The notes under the pieces: model-generated | What the model was told of the DNA's origin: nothing | The model's input: the letters and a program-made list of their open reading frames with translations, nothing else | The model's database searches: none | Program-made: the position numbers and the translations under genes | Source of the DNA: an uncultured Clostridium sp. | GTDB taxonomy: Bacteria; Bacillota; Clostridia; Clostridiales; Clostridiaceae | DNA: 64,000 bases | Direction: 5' to 3' | Assembly: GCF_934754915.1 (NCBI RefSeq) | Contig: NZ_CAKVKB010000007.1 | Location: forward strand, 1 to 64,000 | Shown: one piece after another, positions 16,493-25,560 of the stretch | Layout: each line of letters opens with the position of its first letter | Position numbering within the stretch: position 1 is the stretch's first letter

Positions 16493-16882
16493 CTACACCT
16501 CCTCTTTTATTAAAGTTATATATTCCATACATTTACTTTTTCCAACTAATGTTTCAAAGCCTAAAATGACACTTTTCAGACTCTTCTCAAAAGTTTGTAA
16601 TAAAACCTGAGTTTTTTCTAGTTCTTCATCATTAAAATCCTGAAGATCTAACTTTAAATACCCATCGTTTTTTATTTCGTATGTACAATTAAGCTTTAAA
16701 ACTTCATCAATACCAATGATTACACTTTGAGATAATACTGCAACACTGTTACATATTAAATCAAATGCTTCCCCTACTAATGCAGAATTTGTTGAAAAAT
16801 CTCTGCCATCAGGTAATGCGTGACCATTTATTACGAAACCAACTATTTTATTACCTTTTTCTTTAATTCTTACATTAACCAT
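16493..16882 (-). CDS. prp: Ribosomal processing cysteine protease Prp
   Basis: Prp removes the N-terminal extension of bL27. The 129-residue protein has the catalytic His in INGHAL and the Cys in FDLICNSVAVLSQS, the arrangement of the YsxB/Prp family. It lies between rplU and rpmA as usual; the rplU stop is 4 nt away. Its own ribosome binding site is weak, so translation is probably coupled to rplU. The end of prp carries the strong site for rpmA. Confidence 0.92.
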   Translation of the reverse strand: MVNVRIKEKGNKIVGFVINGHALPDGRDFSTNSALVGEAFDLICNSVAVLSQSVIIGIDEVLKLNCTYEIKNDGYLKLDLQDFNDEELEKTQVLLQTFEKSLKSVILGFETLVGKSKCMEYITLIKEEV

Positions 16883-16886
16883 AATA

Positions 16887-17198
16887 TTAAGCTTCTATCT
16901 TTTCGATAACTAACTTAGTGTAAGGTTGTCTGTGTCCATTCTTTCTTCTATAGTCTTTCTTAGCTTTATACTTGAAAACTATAACCTTCTTAGCCTTACC
17001 TTGAGCTGCAACCTTAGCTACAACTTTAGCACCTTCAACAACTGGAGCACCAACTTTGATGCCTGCATCAGTTCCTACTGCTAATACTTCATTTAATTCA
17101 ACTGTAGAATCAACTTCAGCGTTTAATTTTTCAACGAATATTACGTCTCCTTCTTGAACTCTGTATTGTTTTCCACCTGTTTTTAATACTGCGTACAT
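16887..17198 (-). CDS. rplU: 50S ribosomal protein bL21
   Basis: The start at 17198 (MYAVLKTGGKQYRV) follows AGGAGGTG at good spacing; the in-frame ATG at 17216 overlaps that site and is rejected. The 103-residue protein matches bL21 throughout, ending KKDYRRKNGHRQPYTKLVI. It is first in the operon and is preceded by a structured leader. Confidence 0.97.
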   Translation of the reverse strand: MYAVLKTGGKQYRVQEGDVIFVEKLNAEVDSTVELNEVLAVGTDAGIKVGAPVVEGAKVVAKVAAQGKAKKVIVFKYKAKKDYRRKNGHRQPYTKLVIEKIEA

Positions 17199-17202
17199 TA
17201 AA

Positions 17203-17292
17203 AAACACCTCCTCATAACGGTCTCGCCACTTTTGGTACAAAGATTTGACTTTGTTTTACTAAAAACCTTACGTGTGCGGTTTACAAAATTC
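17203..17292 (-). promoter_or_regulatory. L21 leader (ribosomal protein autoregulatory RNA)
   Basis: The untranslated leader of rplU contains AACCGCACACGTAAGGTTTTT and GGCGAGACCGTTATGAGG just before the ribosome binding site. This resembles the conserved Firmicute L21 leader, thought to let bL21 control its own operon. The match is by recollection of the motif, not by a covariance model. Confidence 0.65.
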
Positions 17293-17321
17293 AGAATAAC
17301 ACATTTATCAACTTTTGTAAA
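17293..17321 (-). promoter_or_regulatory. Promoter of the rplU operon
   Basis: On the minus strand TTTACA (17316-17321) lies 17 nt from TATTCT (17293-17298), placing transcription start at the beginning of the L21 leader. Confidence 0.6.
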
Positions 17322-17349
17322 GATATTTTTTAATACCTCTTACTAAATA

Positions 17350-18798
17350 CTAAGCTTTTTCTATCTGTGTTATTTTTAATTCCTTCAAATTATCTTTCTG
17401 CGCCTGAAATAATAATGGTTCTATCTTATATCCTTCAATTCCATCAATATAATCTATATATATTTCTTTATCAAGTCCATCAATTTCCTTCAGAAAATCA
17501 AATATATCTTCCTTGATTCTTTCTTTATATACAGTATCAATTTCAATTTTAAATGATTCAATAGAATTTTCTTCTTTCATTCTTATTATTTCATTTTTTA
17601 TAAGACCTTCAATATAAGATAATTTAAGTATTATTCCTCTTCCCTTACATCTAACACAGTCTTCTTCCATATATTCATATATACTCTTTCCTTGTCTGCG
17701 TCTTGCAATCTGAACAAGGTCAAGTTCTGTAAATGGAAAAATCTTAATGTTTCCCTTATCTTCTTTTAAACTTTCATGAAGTTCATTCATTATAGTTTCT
17801 GTCTGACTTCTATCTCTCATGTCTATGAAATCAATAACTATAATTCCACTTAAATTCCTAAGTCTTATCTGTTTCCCTATTTCTTTTGCTGCTTCAAGAT
17901 TAGTTTCTAAAATTGTTTTATTAAAGTTTCTTTCTTTTATGTTCTTTCCAGTATTCACATCAATTACATACATAGCTTCTGTTTTATCTATAACAATATA
18001 TCCACCACATTGAAGATTAACCTTATTATGTCTCAATTTTATTAATTTTTTTTCTATGCCATAGCAGTCAAAAAGATTTCTAGTACCATTATATTTTTCA
18101 ATAATGATGCTGCTATCACTTCCAACAATTTTTGAAACTTCATTAAAATCTTTCTCATTATCAACATATATTTTAGTATTCTGAACATTATGAGAATTTC
18201 TCAGAATTCTACTTAAAGTAGGATTATCTCCATAAAGTTTCTTAAGTTCAGTTGAATGTTTCATCTGTCTTTTCATTTGTTCAAACTCAGCGTATAGAGA
18301 ATCTATTTCCTTTTGAAGTACATCAATACCAGCATTAATTCCTTCAGTTCTGATAGTTATACCTGCATCATCTAAAGGTTTTATATTATCTAAGATTTCC
18401 TTTTTAGCCTTATCATCAGTTATTCTCTTAGAAAAATTAATTCCTTCTTTATAGCAGTTTAAGACAACATATCTTCCTGGAACAGAAACTTTGTGACTTA
18501 CTTTAGCACCTTTATCATTTATAGGCTCTTTCACAACTTCAACTAAAATATCATCACCTTTTTTAATCTTCATAGACTTAAGATCATCACTATAGTACAT
18601 ATATCCTTCTTTAGATAATCCCATATCTACAAATATAGAATTAATTGCAGGTATTATATTTTTTATTTTTGCTTTGTAAATTTCTCCTATTACAGGCTGA
18701 TCATTTTGTTCTTCAACTATACTTTCAATAAGTTCATTATTTACTTTTACAGCAATTCTTAAGATTTTTTCTCTTCTCTCTATAAAAATTTCTTTCAC
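17350..18798 (-). CDS. rng: Ribonuclease G/E family endoribonuclease
   Basis: The protein cleaves single-stranded RNA in rRNA and mRNA processing. An S1 domain with embedded sequences lies at about 35-120 (IGEIYKAKIKNIIPAINSIFVDMG). The RNase domain contains IDVNTGKN and IIVIDFIDMRD, with the metal-binding Asp residues, and a Zn-link CVRCKG. Two GTG starts are possible: 18807 and 18798. I favour 18798 (MKEIFIERRE) because homologues begin there; the spacing from AGG is less ideal. It sits 22 nt after the TIGR03936 gene in a probable operon. Confidence 0.92.
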   Translation of the reverse strand: MKEIFIERREKILRIAVKVNNELIESIVEEQNDQPVIGEIYKAKIKNIIPAINSIFVDMGLSKEGYMYYSDDLKSMKIKKGDDILVEVVKEPINDKGAKVSHKVSVPGRYVVLNCYKEGINFSKRITDDKAKKEILDNIKPLDDAGITIRTEGINAGIDVLQKEIDSLYAEFEQMKRQMKHSTELKKLYGDNPTLSRILRNSHNVQNTKIYVDNEKDFNEVSKIVGSDSSIIIEKYNGTRNLFDCYGIEKKLIKLRHNKVNLQCGGYIVIDKTEAMYVIDVNTGKNIKERNFNKTILETNLEAAKEIGKQIRLRNLSGIIVIDFIDMRDRSQTETIMNELHESLKEDKGNIKIFPFTELDLVQIARRRQGKSIYEYMEEDCVRCKGRGIILKLSYIEGLIKNEIIRMKEENSIESFKIEIDTVYKERIKEDIFDFLKEIDGLDKEIYIDYIDGIEGYKIEPLLFQAQKDNLKELKITQIEKA

Positions 18799-18820
18799 AA
18801 TACACACATCCTGTCAATTG

Positions 18821-19528
18821 CTAAATACACTTATATAATGGCACTAATTTATCATTCTTATAAAAATACATTTCTTCTCTTTTTATATCAACAAATGAAT
18901 CTACAAGTGCATTACTTGTATTTTCCTGTATATATTTAACCAACAAATCTGCACTTAAATGTTCTCTGCTTCCTGTACTTATCAATGCATTTATAACAAG
19001 AACATTATCCTTTATCCAGAATTTAAATTCTTTTACCATAGTCTTTATATTAGTTTCTCTTTCACCTTTTTTAGTTCTTTTCACAATATTCCATTCTTCT
19101 CTTTCAAGAAGTTCATTTACTTCTTTTTCAAGGTTTGAAACGTCAGAATATTTAATTTTTATGGTATATCTTGCTCCATCTATCATTGCCATTGCCTGAG
19201 GAACTTTTTTTTCTCCTTCTTTATATGGTATAGCAAGGGCGCTTAAATATTTTATTCCCCCTGGAGCAGTAGAATTTAATCTTGAAATTATTTCATCTTC
19301 ATTCATCTCTTCTGTTAAAACCATATCCATATATTCTCCACTTGAATATACTCCAACTGATAATGGTTGAGCAATAGATGTTGTCATATGAGGATTAAAT
19401 CCTTGTGAATATTCTATTGGAAGCTCTGCTCTCCTTATATTTTTTTGAATTGTCTTAAGTACATCCAAATGGGATATAAATTTAATATTTTCTTCTTTTG
19501 TAAATTTAACTAAGTATCGCACCTTCAA
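18821..19528 (-). CDS. TIGR03936/DUF2344 family radical SAM-associated protein
   Basis: The 235-residue protein matches the DUF2344 family: VRYLVKFTKEENIKFISHLD at the start and YSQGFNPHM. It starts at TTG behind AAGGAG and overlaps the end of the radical SAM gene by 23 nt, implying translational coupling. In some bacteria the two are fused into one protein. The biochemical role is not established. Confidence 0.88.
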   Translation of the reverse strand: MKVRYLVKFTKEENIKFISHLDVLKTIQKNIRRAELPIEYSQGFNPHMTTSIAQPLSVGVYSSGEYMDMVLTEEMNEDEIISRLNSTAPGGIKYLSALAIPYKEGEKKVPQAMAMIDGARYTIKIKYSDVSNLEKEVNELLEREEWNIVKRTKKGERETNIKTMVKEFKFWIKDNVLVINALISTGSREHLSADLLVKYIQENTSNALVDSFVDIKREEMYFYKNDKLVPLYKCI

Positions 19529-21362
19529 AGCACTCTCCTTCCTTAAAGTTCACATTAACTCCACATCCTGTGCATCCTTTTCTACAGTTTTGAGTTAATT
19601 CTGCTTTTTTGGCTTTTTCATTTTCTCTCTCAAGATATTTTCTATTAACACCAATATCAATGAAATCCCAAGGAAGTATTTCATCATAAGTTCTTTCTCT
19701 ATATGCATAAAAATCTTCATCTAATCCACATTCTTTTAATGCTTCCTGCCATATATTATATTTAAAATATTGATTCCATCCATCAAATTTAGCACCTTTT
19801 TCAAATGCTTTTATAAGGACTTCACACAACCTTCTATCTCCTCTTGCAAACACTGATTCCATAACTGATGTTTTCTGCTCATGATAATTATATGTTATAC
19901 ATCTGCTCTTAATTGAATCCTTAACAGCATCGATTTTCTTATTAACTTCATCTATTCTTGCCATAGGTGCCCATTGAAAAGGCGTAAATGGCTTTGGAAC
20001 TAATATTGAAGTACTTACTGTAAGTTTTAATCCTCTATTATTTCCCTTTCCTTTAGGAACACTCTTATATCTTTCAACTATCTTTTCTGCTAGTTCTCCA
20101 ATTCCTCTACAATCTTCTAATTCTTCGTAAGGAAGACCTACCATAAAATAAAGTTTAAGTGTATTCCATCCTGACCCAAAAGCACTTTCAGCTGCTTCTA
20201 ATATTCTTTCTTCTGTAAGTCCTTTGTTTATTATGTCTCTCATTCTTTGAGAACCTGCTTCAGGTGCAAAAGTCAATCCGGTTTTTCTTACTTCCTGAAT
20301 GCTCTTAAGAAGGTCTACTGAAAATGCATCTACTCTTATTGAAGGAAGTGCAACTCCAACCTTTTTGTCTTTATGTTCAGCCATAAGATCTTCAACTAAT
20401 CCCTTTATATCTGAATAATCACATGTACTTAAAGATGAAAGTGATACTTCTTCATATCCAGTATTCTTAATAAGTTTCCTTGTTAACTCTAACAGATCTT
20501 CTCTTGTTTTTTCCCTTACTGGTCTATAAATCATACCAGCCTGACAGAATCTGCATCCATTTGTACATCCTCTAAAAAGTTCCAGAACAACTCTATCATG
20601 AACTATTTCTGTATATGGAACTATTATATCTGTTGGGAATTCTACCTTTGTGTAATTAGTTATTATTCTTTTCTTTACCCTTTTAGGAACATCATCATAT
20701 TTAGGTTCAAAACTCTTTATTGTTCCATCTTCATTATAAACAACATCATATAATGAAGGAACATAAATACCTTCTATCTTTGAAATTTCTCTTAAAAATT
20801 CTGACTTTTTACCCTTGCCTTTGTATTTTTTATAAATATCAAGAACATCATTCATCATTTCTTCGCCTTCACCAATTTCAAAGAAATCAATAATGTCACA
20901 TAAAGGCTCTGGATTATATGCACAAGGACCTCCAGCCATAACTATTGGATCATCTTCGCTTCTTTCTGATGCTCTTATTGGTATATTACACATATCAAGC
21001 ATATTTAGTACATTTGTATAACTCATTTCATATTGAAGAGTAAATCCTAATATATCAAAATCATTTAAAGAATCTTTAGTTTCAAGTGTAAACAAAGGAA
21101 TATTATTTTCTCTCATAAGCTCTTCCATATCAGGCCATGGTGTAAATGCTCTCTCACAGTATGTATCTTCTCTTAAATTTATTGTATGATATAAAATTCT
21201 GCTTCCTAAATGAGACATACCTACTTCATAAACATCTGGGAAACAAAAAGCGAATCTTATATCAACTTCTTTGGGATCCTTAATAATCTCATTTAATTCT
21301 CCACCTATATATCTCGCTGGTTTTTCAACTTTAAATAAAATATCATCTGAAACTCTGTTCAC
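19506..21362 (-). CDS. TIGR03960 family B12-binding-domain radical SAM protein
   Basis: The 618-residue protein has an N-terminal cobalamin-binding-like region (about 30-180; MSHLGSRILYHTIN) and a radical SAM domain with the cluster motif CTNGCRFCQAG (CxxxCxxC). The C-terminus is Cys-rich (CRKGCTGCG). It starts at GTG about 10 nt behind AAGGAGG. It is always paired with the TIGR03936 protein and lies upstream of rng and rplU in clostridia; the location suggests an RNA or ribosome-related modification, but the substrate is unknown. Confidence 0.9.
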   Translation of the reverse strand: MNRVSDDILFKVEKPARYIGGELNEIIKDPKEVDIRFAFCFPDVYEVGMSHLGSRILYHTINLREDTYCERAFTPWPDMEELMRENNIPLFTLETKDSLNDFDILGFTLQYEMSYTNVLNMLDMCNIPIRASERSEDDPIVMAGGPCAYNPEPLCDIIDFFEIGEGEEMMNDVLDIYKKYKGKGKKSEFLREISKIEGIYVPSLYDVVYNEDGTIKSFEPKYDDVPKRVKKRIITNYTKVEFPTDIIVPYTEIVHDRVVLELFRGCTNGCRFCQAGMIYRPVREKTREDLLELTRKLIKNTGYEEVSLSSLSTCDYSDIKGLVEDLMAEHKDKKVGVALPSIRVDAFSVDLLKSIQEVRKTGLTFAPEAGSQRMRDIINKGLTEERILEAAESAFGSGWNTLKLYFMVGLPYEELEDCRGIGELAEKIVERYKSVPKGKGNNRGLKLTVSTSILVPKPFTPFQWAPMARIDEVNKKIDAVKDSIKSRCITYNYHEQKTSVMESVFARGDRRLCEVLIKAFEKGAKFDGWNQYFKYNIWQEALKECGLDEDFYAYRERTYDEILPWDFIDIGVNRKYLERENEKAKKAELTQNCRKGCTGCGVNVNFKEGECFEGAILS

Positions 21363-21510
21363 TAATACATTTCCTCCTTAAAACACGATTGTGTCTTTGT
21401 AACTAATAAGTTAAAATAGACATTTTATGCTTATTAACTTTAAATAATGTCTAACAAAAATAAATATATATTTTATTGATTATCTGCCAATTCTTAATTG
21501 AATATGTTTA

Positions 21511-21556
21511 AGCAAAATAAGAAGAAGTATAATTTTATACTTCTTCCATTTTTGCT
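21511..21556 (-). terminator. Terminator downstream of the YcdB/SLH gene
   Basis: AGCAAAA...GAAGAAGTAT pairs with ATACTTCTTC...TTTTGCT around a 6-nt loop, an unusually long stem. Confidence 0.75.
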
Positions 21557-21652
21557 ATACCTATTCTAACACAATTAATCTTTATTGGGAATATTCTTAT
21601 TGCTGCCATATTATTCAGTTAAATACTAATAAAATCTGTTTTTATCATATTT

Positions 21653-21738
21653 CAATATATGTTCTAAATATAAATAATCAAACAAATATTACAAAGATTT
21701 CTTAATTGATTGTATATTATTAATCAAAATTATTTATT
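21653..21738 (-). mobile_element. MITE-like repeat, copy 6 (degenerate)
   Basis: CAATATATGTTCTAAATATA and ATAATCAAACAAAT match the start of the 6290 copy, and ACAAAGATTTC its centre. The far end has decayed into TTATTAATCAAAATTATT. Confidence 0.35.
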
Positions 21739-21742
21739 AATT

Positions 21743-23785
21743 TTATCTTATATACCCCTGAGAAACAATATTGTAAATATACACCGCTGCTGTTGCATTG
21801 CTTATATTATAATTCTGATTAAAGTTTCCTTCTGAATCACCTTTAATTATATTTAATCCATAACATATACTTGCATATCCAAGATTCTCCTCATCAATGG
21901 AATCATTAAATGTATTTTTAAATATACTAGACTTTTCGGCTAATTTTCCATATCCAAGATATCTTACAATAAATTTTGCTGCATCTTTATTAGTAACAGC
22001 TCCTTTAGGATTTTTTTCTTCATCCTTTACTATTTCTCTCTCTTTCAAAATATCATATAACTCATCATCAGTACAATTTCCTATTTCTTTTGATAACATA
22101 TATCTGAAAAAGTTAACCTGACTTATATTATAGTTTGGATTGAATTTATCACCTTTAATGTAATATCCACTATTTAAAAGTTCTTTTACAATTTTCTCAC
22201 ACCAATGTCCAGTGATATCAGTATATTCAGGGATATCTTCCTCATCATACTTTTTGCCCCATCTGTCAATTTTATTTCCTGTAACAGCATCAACGTAATA
22301 TGATATATCTCCCTCCAAAAAATCATATACTAATCTTATATTGTTCTTTTTATCTAATGTATAATGTAATCCAAAACTATTTTTTTCATTAAATATATTG
22401 AACGCATCTTTTTTAGAAATTACATTGTTTACATCAGGAAAATCCATCTGCTTGTACCAAACATTATCATATGATACTATCTTCCCTGTATTCTTATTTA
22501 TAAAAACACTTAACATATTATTCATATAATTTTTTCCATTAATCTGTCTTATGTAATTAAATCCATATGTTAAACTATTATCTTCTTCATAGCTTCTTTC
22601 AAGAAGTTTTGTTTGACCAAATTTATCCGAAACAATTTTCTTCAAAAAATATTCAGCTTTATCCTTAGCCTGTGCATAAGTCATATTACTATTTGAATCT
22701 GATTCATCATTATAATATATATTAAAAGAAAGTATTTCTCCTGTTTCTGCATCTACCTGTCCACTTCCATTATCAAAATATAACTGCCATATATATTCTT
22801 CATCATTAGAATCCTTGCTCAAAGATATATCCTGAATTTTCATTCCTTCAAATTCATCATTTTTTTCCTTAAGTATTTCTTGAGCTTTATCACTGGAAAT
22901 TAAGCCTTGAATAGTATTTATCTCTGCCTTTTCAACATCACTAAGAATTGGTCCTATTGAATCATTTTCTAATTCACTTTTTGCAATACCATAATAATCT
23001 TTATAAGAGTTATCATAGTTTGAATGTATATTCAAAATTTCACCAGTTACAGCATCAACACCTTTCCCTCCATTTATTGTATACCACGCAAAATTATTTC
23101 GTTTTTTTGCTTTATAATCATATGTTGTGTAATAAGAAAAATCTTCTTGTATATTTTCCAAATATATATCTTTTGCTCTTTCAGTATCTATTACCTGACT
23201 AGAATCCGGAAATTTATCAGCTTTATATCCAATATCTAATCCATTATAATAACTTACCTCTCCAGTGTATTTGTTTACACCAACATTTACTGTGACAAAT
23301 TCAACTGGAATATCATTTACATATTGTCTGCATATAAAATCATATTCATTACTATAAACATTATTATTACATTTTACTACTCTTACATCTTCACAATTAG
23401 GAATGACTTTTTTAACAAAGTCCTTTGCTGTAACTTCAGCATCTTCCTTCTTTACTTTAGCAAGACCAGATTCATTATCATTTTTATAACTGCTATAATC
23501 ACATATGTTCCCATAAGAATCTACTTCAATAGATATACTTTCTCCACTATTCTCATTTTCCCAATAAAGATCCCATACAGTTATTGTATTATCACCATCG
23601 TTTACTTTTCTTGATGTATGAGAAAAATTCTTATAATCATCTGAAACAGTAATTACTGATTTTGCATTTAATATTGCCTGTTCAAATTCTTTACTATCAC
23701 TTTCAGCAGCAAATACAGTATTTCCAGATAAAGTTAATATTATACACATACTTAAAAGTATTGATATTATCCTTTTTCTATTCAT
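21743..23785 (-). CDS. Exported YcdB/PepSY-domain protein with C-terminal SLH repeats
   Basis: The 680-residue protein has a signal peptide ending VFAAES (about 28). The middle consists of tandem YcdB/PepSY-like units, each with a 'VDAVTGEIL' or 'VDAETGEILSF' type strand (about 245, 345, 495). The C-terminus (from about 520) has SLH modules, beginning YTDITGHWCEKIVKELLNSG. SLH repeats bind cell-wall polymers, so the protein is probably wall-attached. YcdB/PepSY units are often thought to inhibit proteases, but no function is shown here. Confidence 0.8.
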   Translation of the reverse strand: MNRKRIISILLSMCIILTLSGNTVFAAESDSKEFEQAILNAKSVITVSDDYKNFSHTSRKVNDGDNTITVWDLYWENENSGESISIEVDSYGNICDYSSYKNDNESGLAKVKKEDAEVTAKDFVKKVIPNCEDVRVVKCNNNVYSNEYDFICRQYVNDIPVEFVTVNVGVNKYTGEVSYYNGLDIGYKADKFPDSSQVIDTERAKDIYLENIQEDFSYYTTYDYKAKKRNNFAWYTINGGKGVDAVTGEILNIHSNYDNSYKDYYGIAKSELENDSIGPILSDVEKAEINTIQGLISSDKAQEILKEKNDEFEGMKIQDISLSKDSNDEEYIWQLYFDNGSGQVDAETGEILSFNIYYNDESDSNSNMTYAQAKDKAEYFLKKIVSDKFGQTKLLERSYEEDNSLTYGFNYIRQINGKNYMNNMLSVFINKNTGKIVSYDNVWYKQMDFPDVNNVISKKDAFNIFNEKNSFGLHYTLDKKNNIRLVYDFLEGDISYYVDAVTGNKIDRWGKKYDEEDIPEYTDITGHWCEKIVKELLNSGYYIKGDKFNPNYNISQVNFFRYMLSKEIGNCTDDELYDILKEREIVKDEEKNPKGAVTNKDAAKFIVRYLGYGKLAEKSSIFKNTFNDSIDEENLGYASICYGLNIIKGDSEGNFNQNYNISNATAAVYIYNIVSQGYIR

Positions 23786-23925
23786 AAAATCCCATCCCTT
23801 GCTATAAATTTAAAGTTTTATTTTTATAAATATTACCATAATATTCATAATAATACTACAACAAAATATGTACTTTACCTTCTATAATAATAACCATTGA
23901 TTTTATTTTTTATAGTCTTATAAAA

Positions 23926-24780
23926 TCAATGGCCATTTCTTATTTTTATATACTCTTCAAGAGTTATATTACCATGTTCTTTCAAAGCTATAATAAGTTC
24001 ATCTTCATGTATTACAGAAATAAGGCACATATTATCATCAAGAATATAAAAGCTATTAAATTTATTTTTGTCTACAAGAGTTAAGACCTTTACTAATTCC
24101 TTTTTATAATATACTGATATAGATTTATTCTCCATGTAATTATATTTTTTCAGCCTCCTGACCTTTTTGATCATATCATCCATTATTATATACATAGTCT
24201 TTTCTTTTTCTATAAATGTTGTGTATGCCATTAATATGGATGTTAAAAATAGGCTTATATTCACCTTATGTAAAAAAATCATTATATTAAACAAAACAAA
24301 TAATGCACCTGCAATAATAAAACTTATGCTTTCTGTTATTTTTTTTGCTCTTCTAAATAAATATTTTTTAGATAATATTATCTCTAAAATTCTGGAACCA
24401 TCTAAAGGATAGGCTGGCAGTAAATTAAATGTACCAAGACATATATTAACAGTTATACTGCTTTTTAAATATTCTAATTTAAAAATACTATATATCCCAA
24501 ACAAAATCACACTCATAAAAATATTAAAAAGAGGACCTGCTAAATATACTGCCATTTTTCTGTTCTCCATTAACTCATCAAAATCTATTAAATCAGCTTT
24601 TACTCCCCATATACTGATATCTATTTTATTAAATGAACATCCAAATTTTTTAGCCATTAGAATATGTGAAAATTCATGTAATATTATCCACAGGAAACTT
24701 ATTATAACTGTTGCCTTAAAGCCTGCAATCCACATAAGTGCTAGGAATTCAACTAATAGAATTATAATAAACTTTTTCAT
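23926..24780 (-). CDS. Site-2 protease, M50 family, SpoIVFB-like
   Basis: The 284-residue membrane protein has the zinc motif HEFSH (in LHEFSHILMAKKFG) and the third ligand in AYPLDGSRILE. Several membrane segments fill residues 1-190 and a cytoplasmic C-terminal domain follows (about 195-284). In Bacillus SpoIVFB cleaves pro-sigma-K in the mother cell. The gene lies after a small membrane protein that may be the SpoIVFA counterpart. The match is to the fold and motifs; a role in sporulation is inferred from the neighbours and the presence of a SASP gene. Confidence 0.85.
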   Translation of the reverse strand: MKKFIIILLVEFLALMWIAGFKATVIISFLWIILHEFSHILMAKKFGCSFNKIDISIWGVKADLIDFDELMENRKMAVYLAGPLFNIFMSVILFGIYSIFKLEYLKSSITVNICLGTFNLLPAYPLDGSRILEIILSKKYLFRRAKKITESISFIIAGALFVLFNIMIFLHKVNISLFLTSILMAYTTFIEKEKTMYIIMDDMIKKVRRLKKYNYMENKSISVYYKKELVKVLTLVDKNKFNSFYILDDNMCLISVIHEDELIIALKEHGNITLEEYIKIRNGH

Positions 24781-24850
24781 TTCTAACCCCTATAATATTG
24801 CTCAGTAAATCTGGATAAGTTATTTTTATATGGTTTAGTTATAATTAATT

Positions 24851-25300
24851 CTAAATCTCCTGACCTTCTGATTGTCTTATAGAATTTATAAAATTATTCC
24901 ATCCGACTTTCAAATTTTGAGATTTTAAATCTTCAATTTTAAATGGACCTATTCTAAAATCTTTAGCTTTATAACCATATATATCCATAGAATTAAAAGC
25001 TTCAATAGATTCATCATAGTCAAATTGACTTATTAATGAATTCTTACACGCAGAATATATCCCTTTAATATTAGGGATATTACCATATTTCAATACCATA
25101 AAAAAAGATAATAGTAATATTGAACCTAAAAGTTGATGTTCAATCTTCACAATCCAATATTCTTTTGAAAAATAATTCTTATTATCAGAATGAAGTTTAT
25201 ATTTTTCATATTTGTTGTTTTTATAATCTCTGCTTTTTTCTTTAAATCTGCTATTTATATTTTTATAGTATTCTTCATATGCTGATGCATAATTCCCCAT
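24851..25300 (-). CDS. Small membrane protein, possible SpoIVFA counterpart
   Basis: I chose the ATG at 25300, behind AAGGAGGATATTG; the in-frame ORF to 25393 adds an unsupported hydrophobic N-terminus. The 149-residue product has a charged N-terminal half (Tyr, Lys-rich), one membrane segment (about 75-92) and an outer C-terminal part. It is directly upstream of the SpoIVFB-like gene, where spoIVFA lies in Bacillus. Unlike Bacillus SpoIVFA it has no LytM/M23 domain. The assignment is positional. Confidence 0.6.
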   Translation of the reverse strand: MGNYASAYEEYYKNINSRFKEKSRDYKNNKYEKYKLHSDNKNYFSKEYWIVKIEHQLLGSILLLSFFMVLKYGNIPNIKGIYSACKNSLISQFDYDESIEAFNSMDIYGYKAKDFRIGPFKIEDLKSQNLKVGWNNFINSIRQSEGQEI

Positions 25301-25507
25301 CAATATCCTCCTTAAAATTTCTATTACTAAATATATATTTAGAAATATTATTTTTATGAAAAGAAGTTGGCTATATAATCGTGGATATTTCATAATTATA
25401 ATTTTATATGATTTAGTTCAAGATATAGTATCTACAGTTATTTAAGATATACTATATGTTGAGTTGAGTTTTGTATTTACGCTAATATGAAAAATCCTCA
25501 ATCAAAT

Positions 25508-25542
25508 AAAAAAACCGACTTAATATTATCAAGCCAGTTTTT
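25508..25542 (-). terminator. Terminator of rodA
   Basis: The minus-strand RNA forms a 12-bp stem with two G-U pairs and ends in a U-run. On the plus strand the same bases mismatch, so it is strand-specific. Confidence 0.7.
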
Positions 25543-25560
25543 GAATATAAATCTTTAATT

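Larger units (their letters stand above)
21363..21742. other. 380-bp intergenic region with terminator and repeat remnant
   Basis: It contains the terminator of the SLH gene (21511-21556) and a degenerate MITE-like copy (21653-21738). The remainder is AT-rich and should hold the radical SAM promoter. No gene is seen. Confidence 0.6.

Noticed and set aside
23324..23614. 96-codon plus-strand ORF
   Set aside because: Antisense to the YcdB/SLH gene, very Ile/Tyr-rich, with no start signal.
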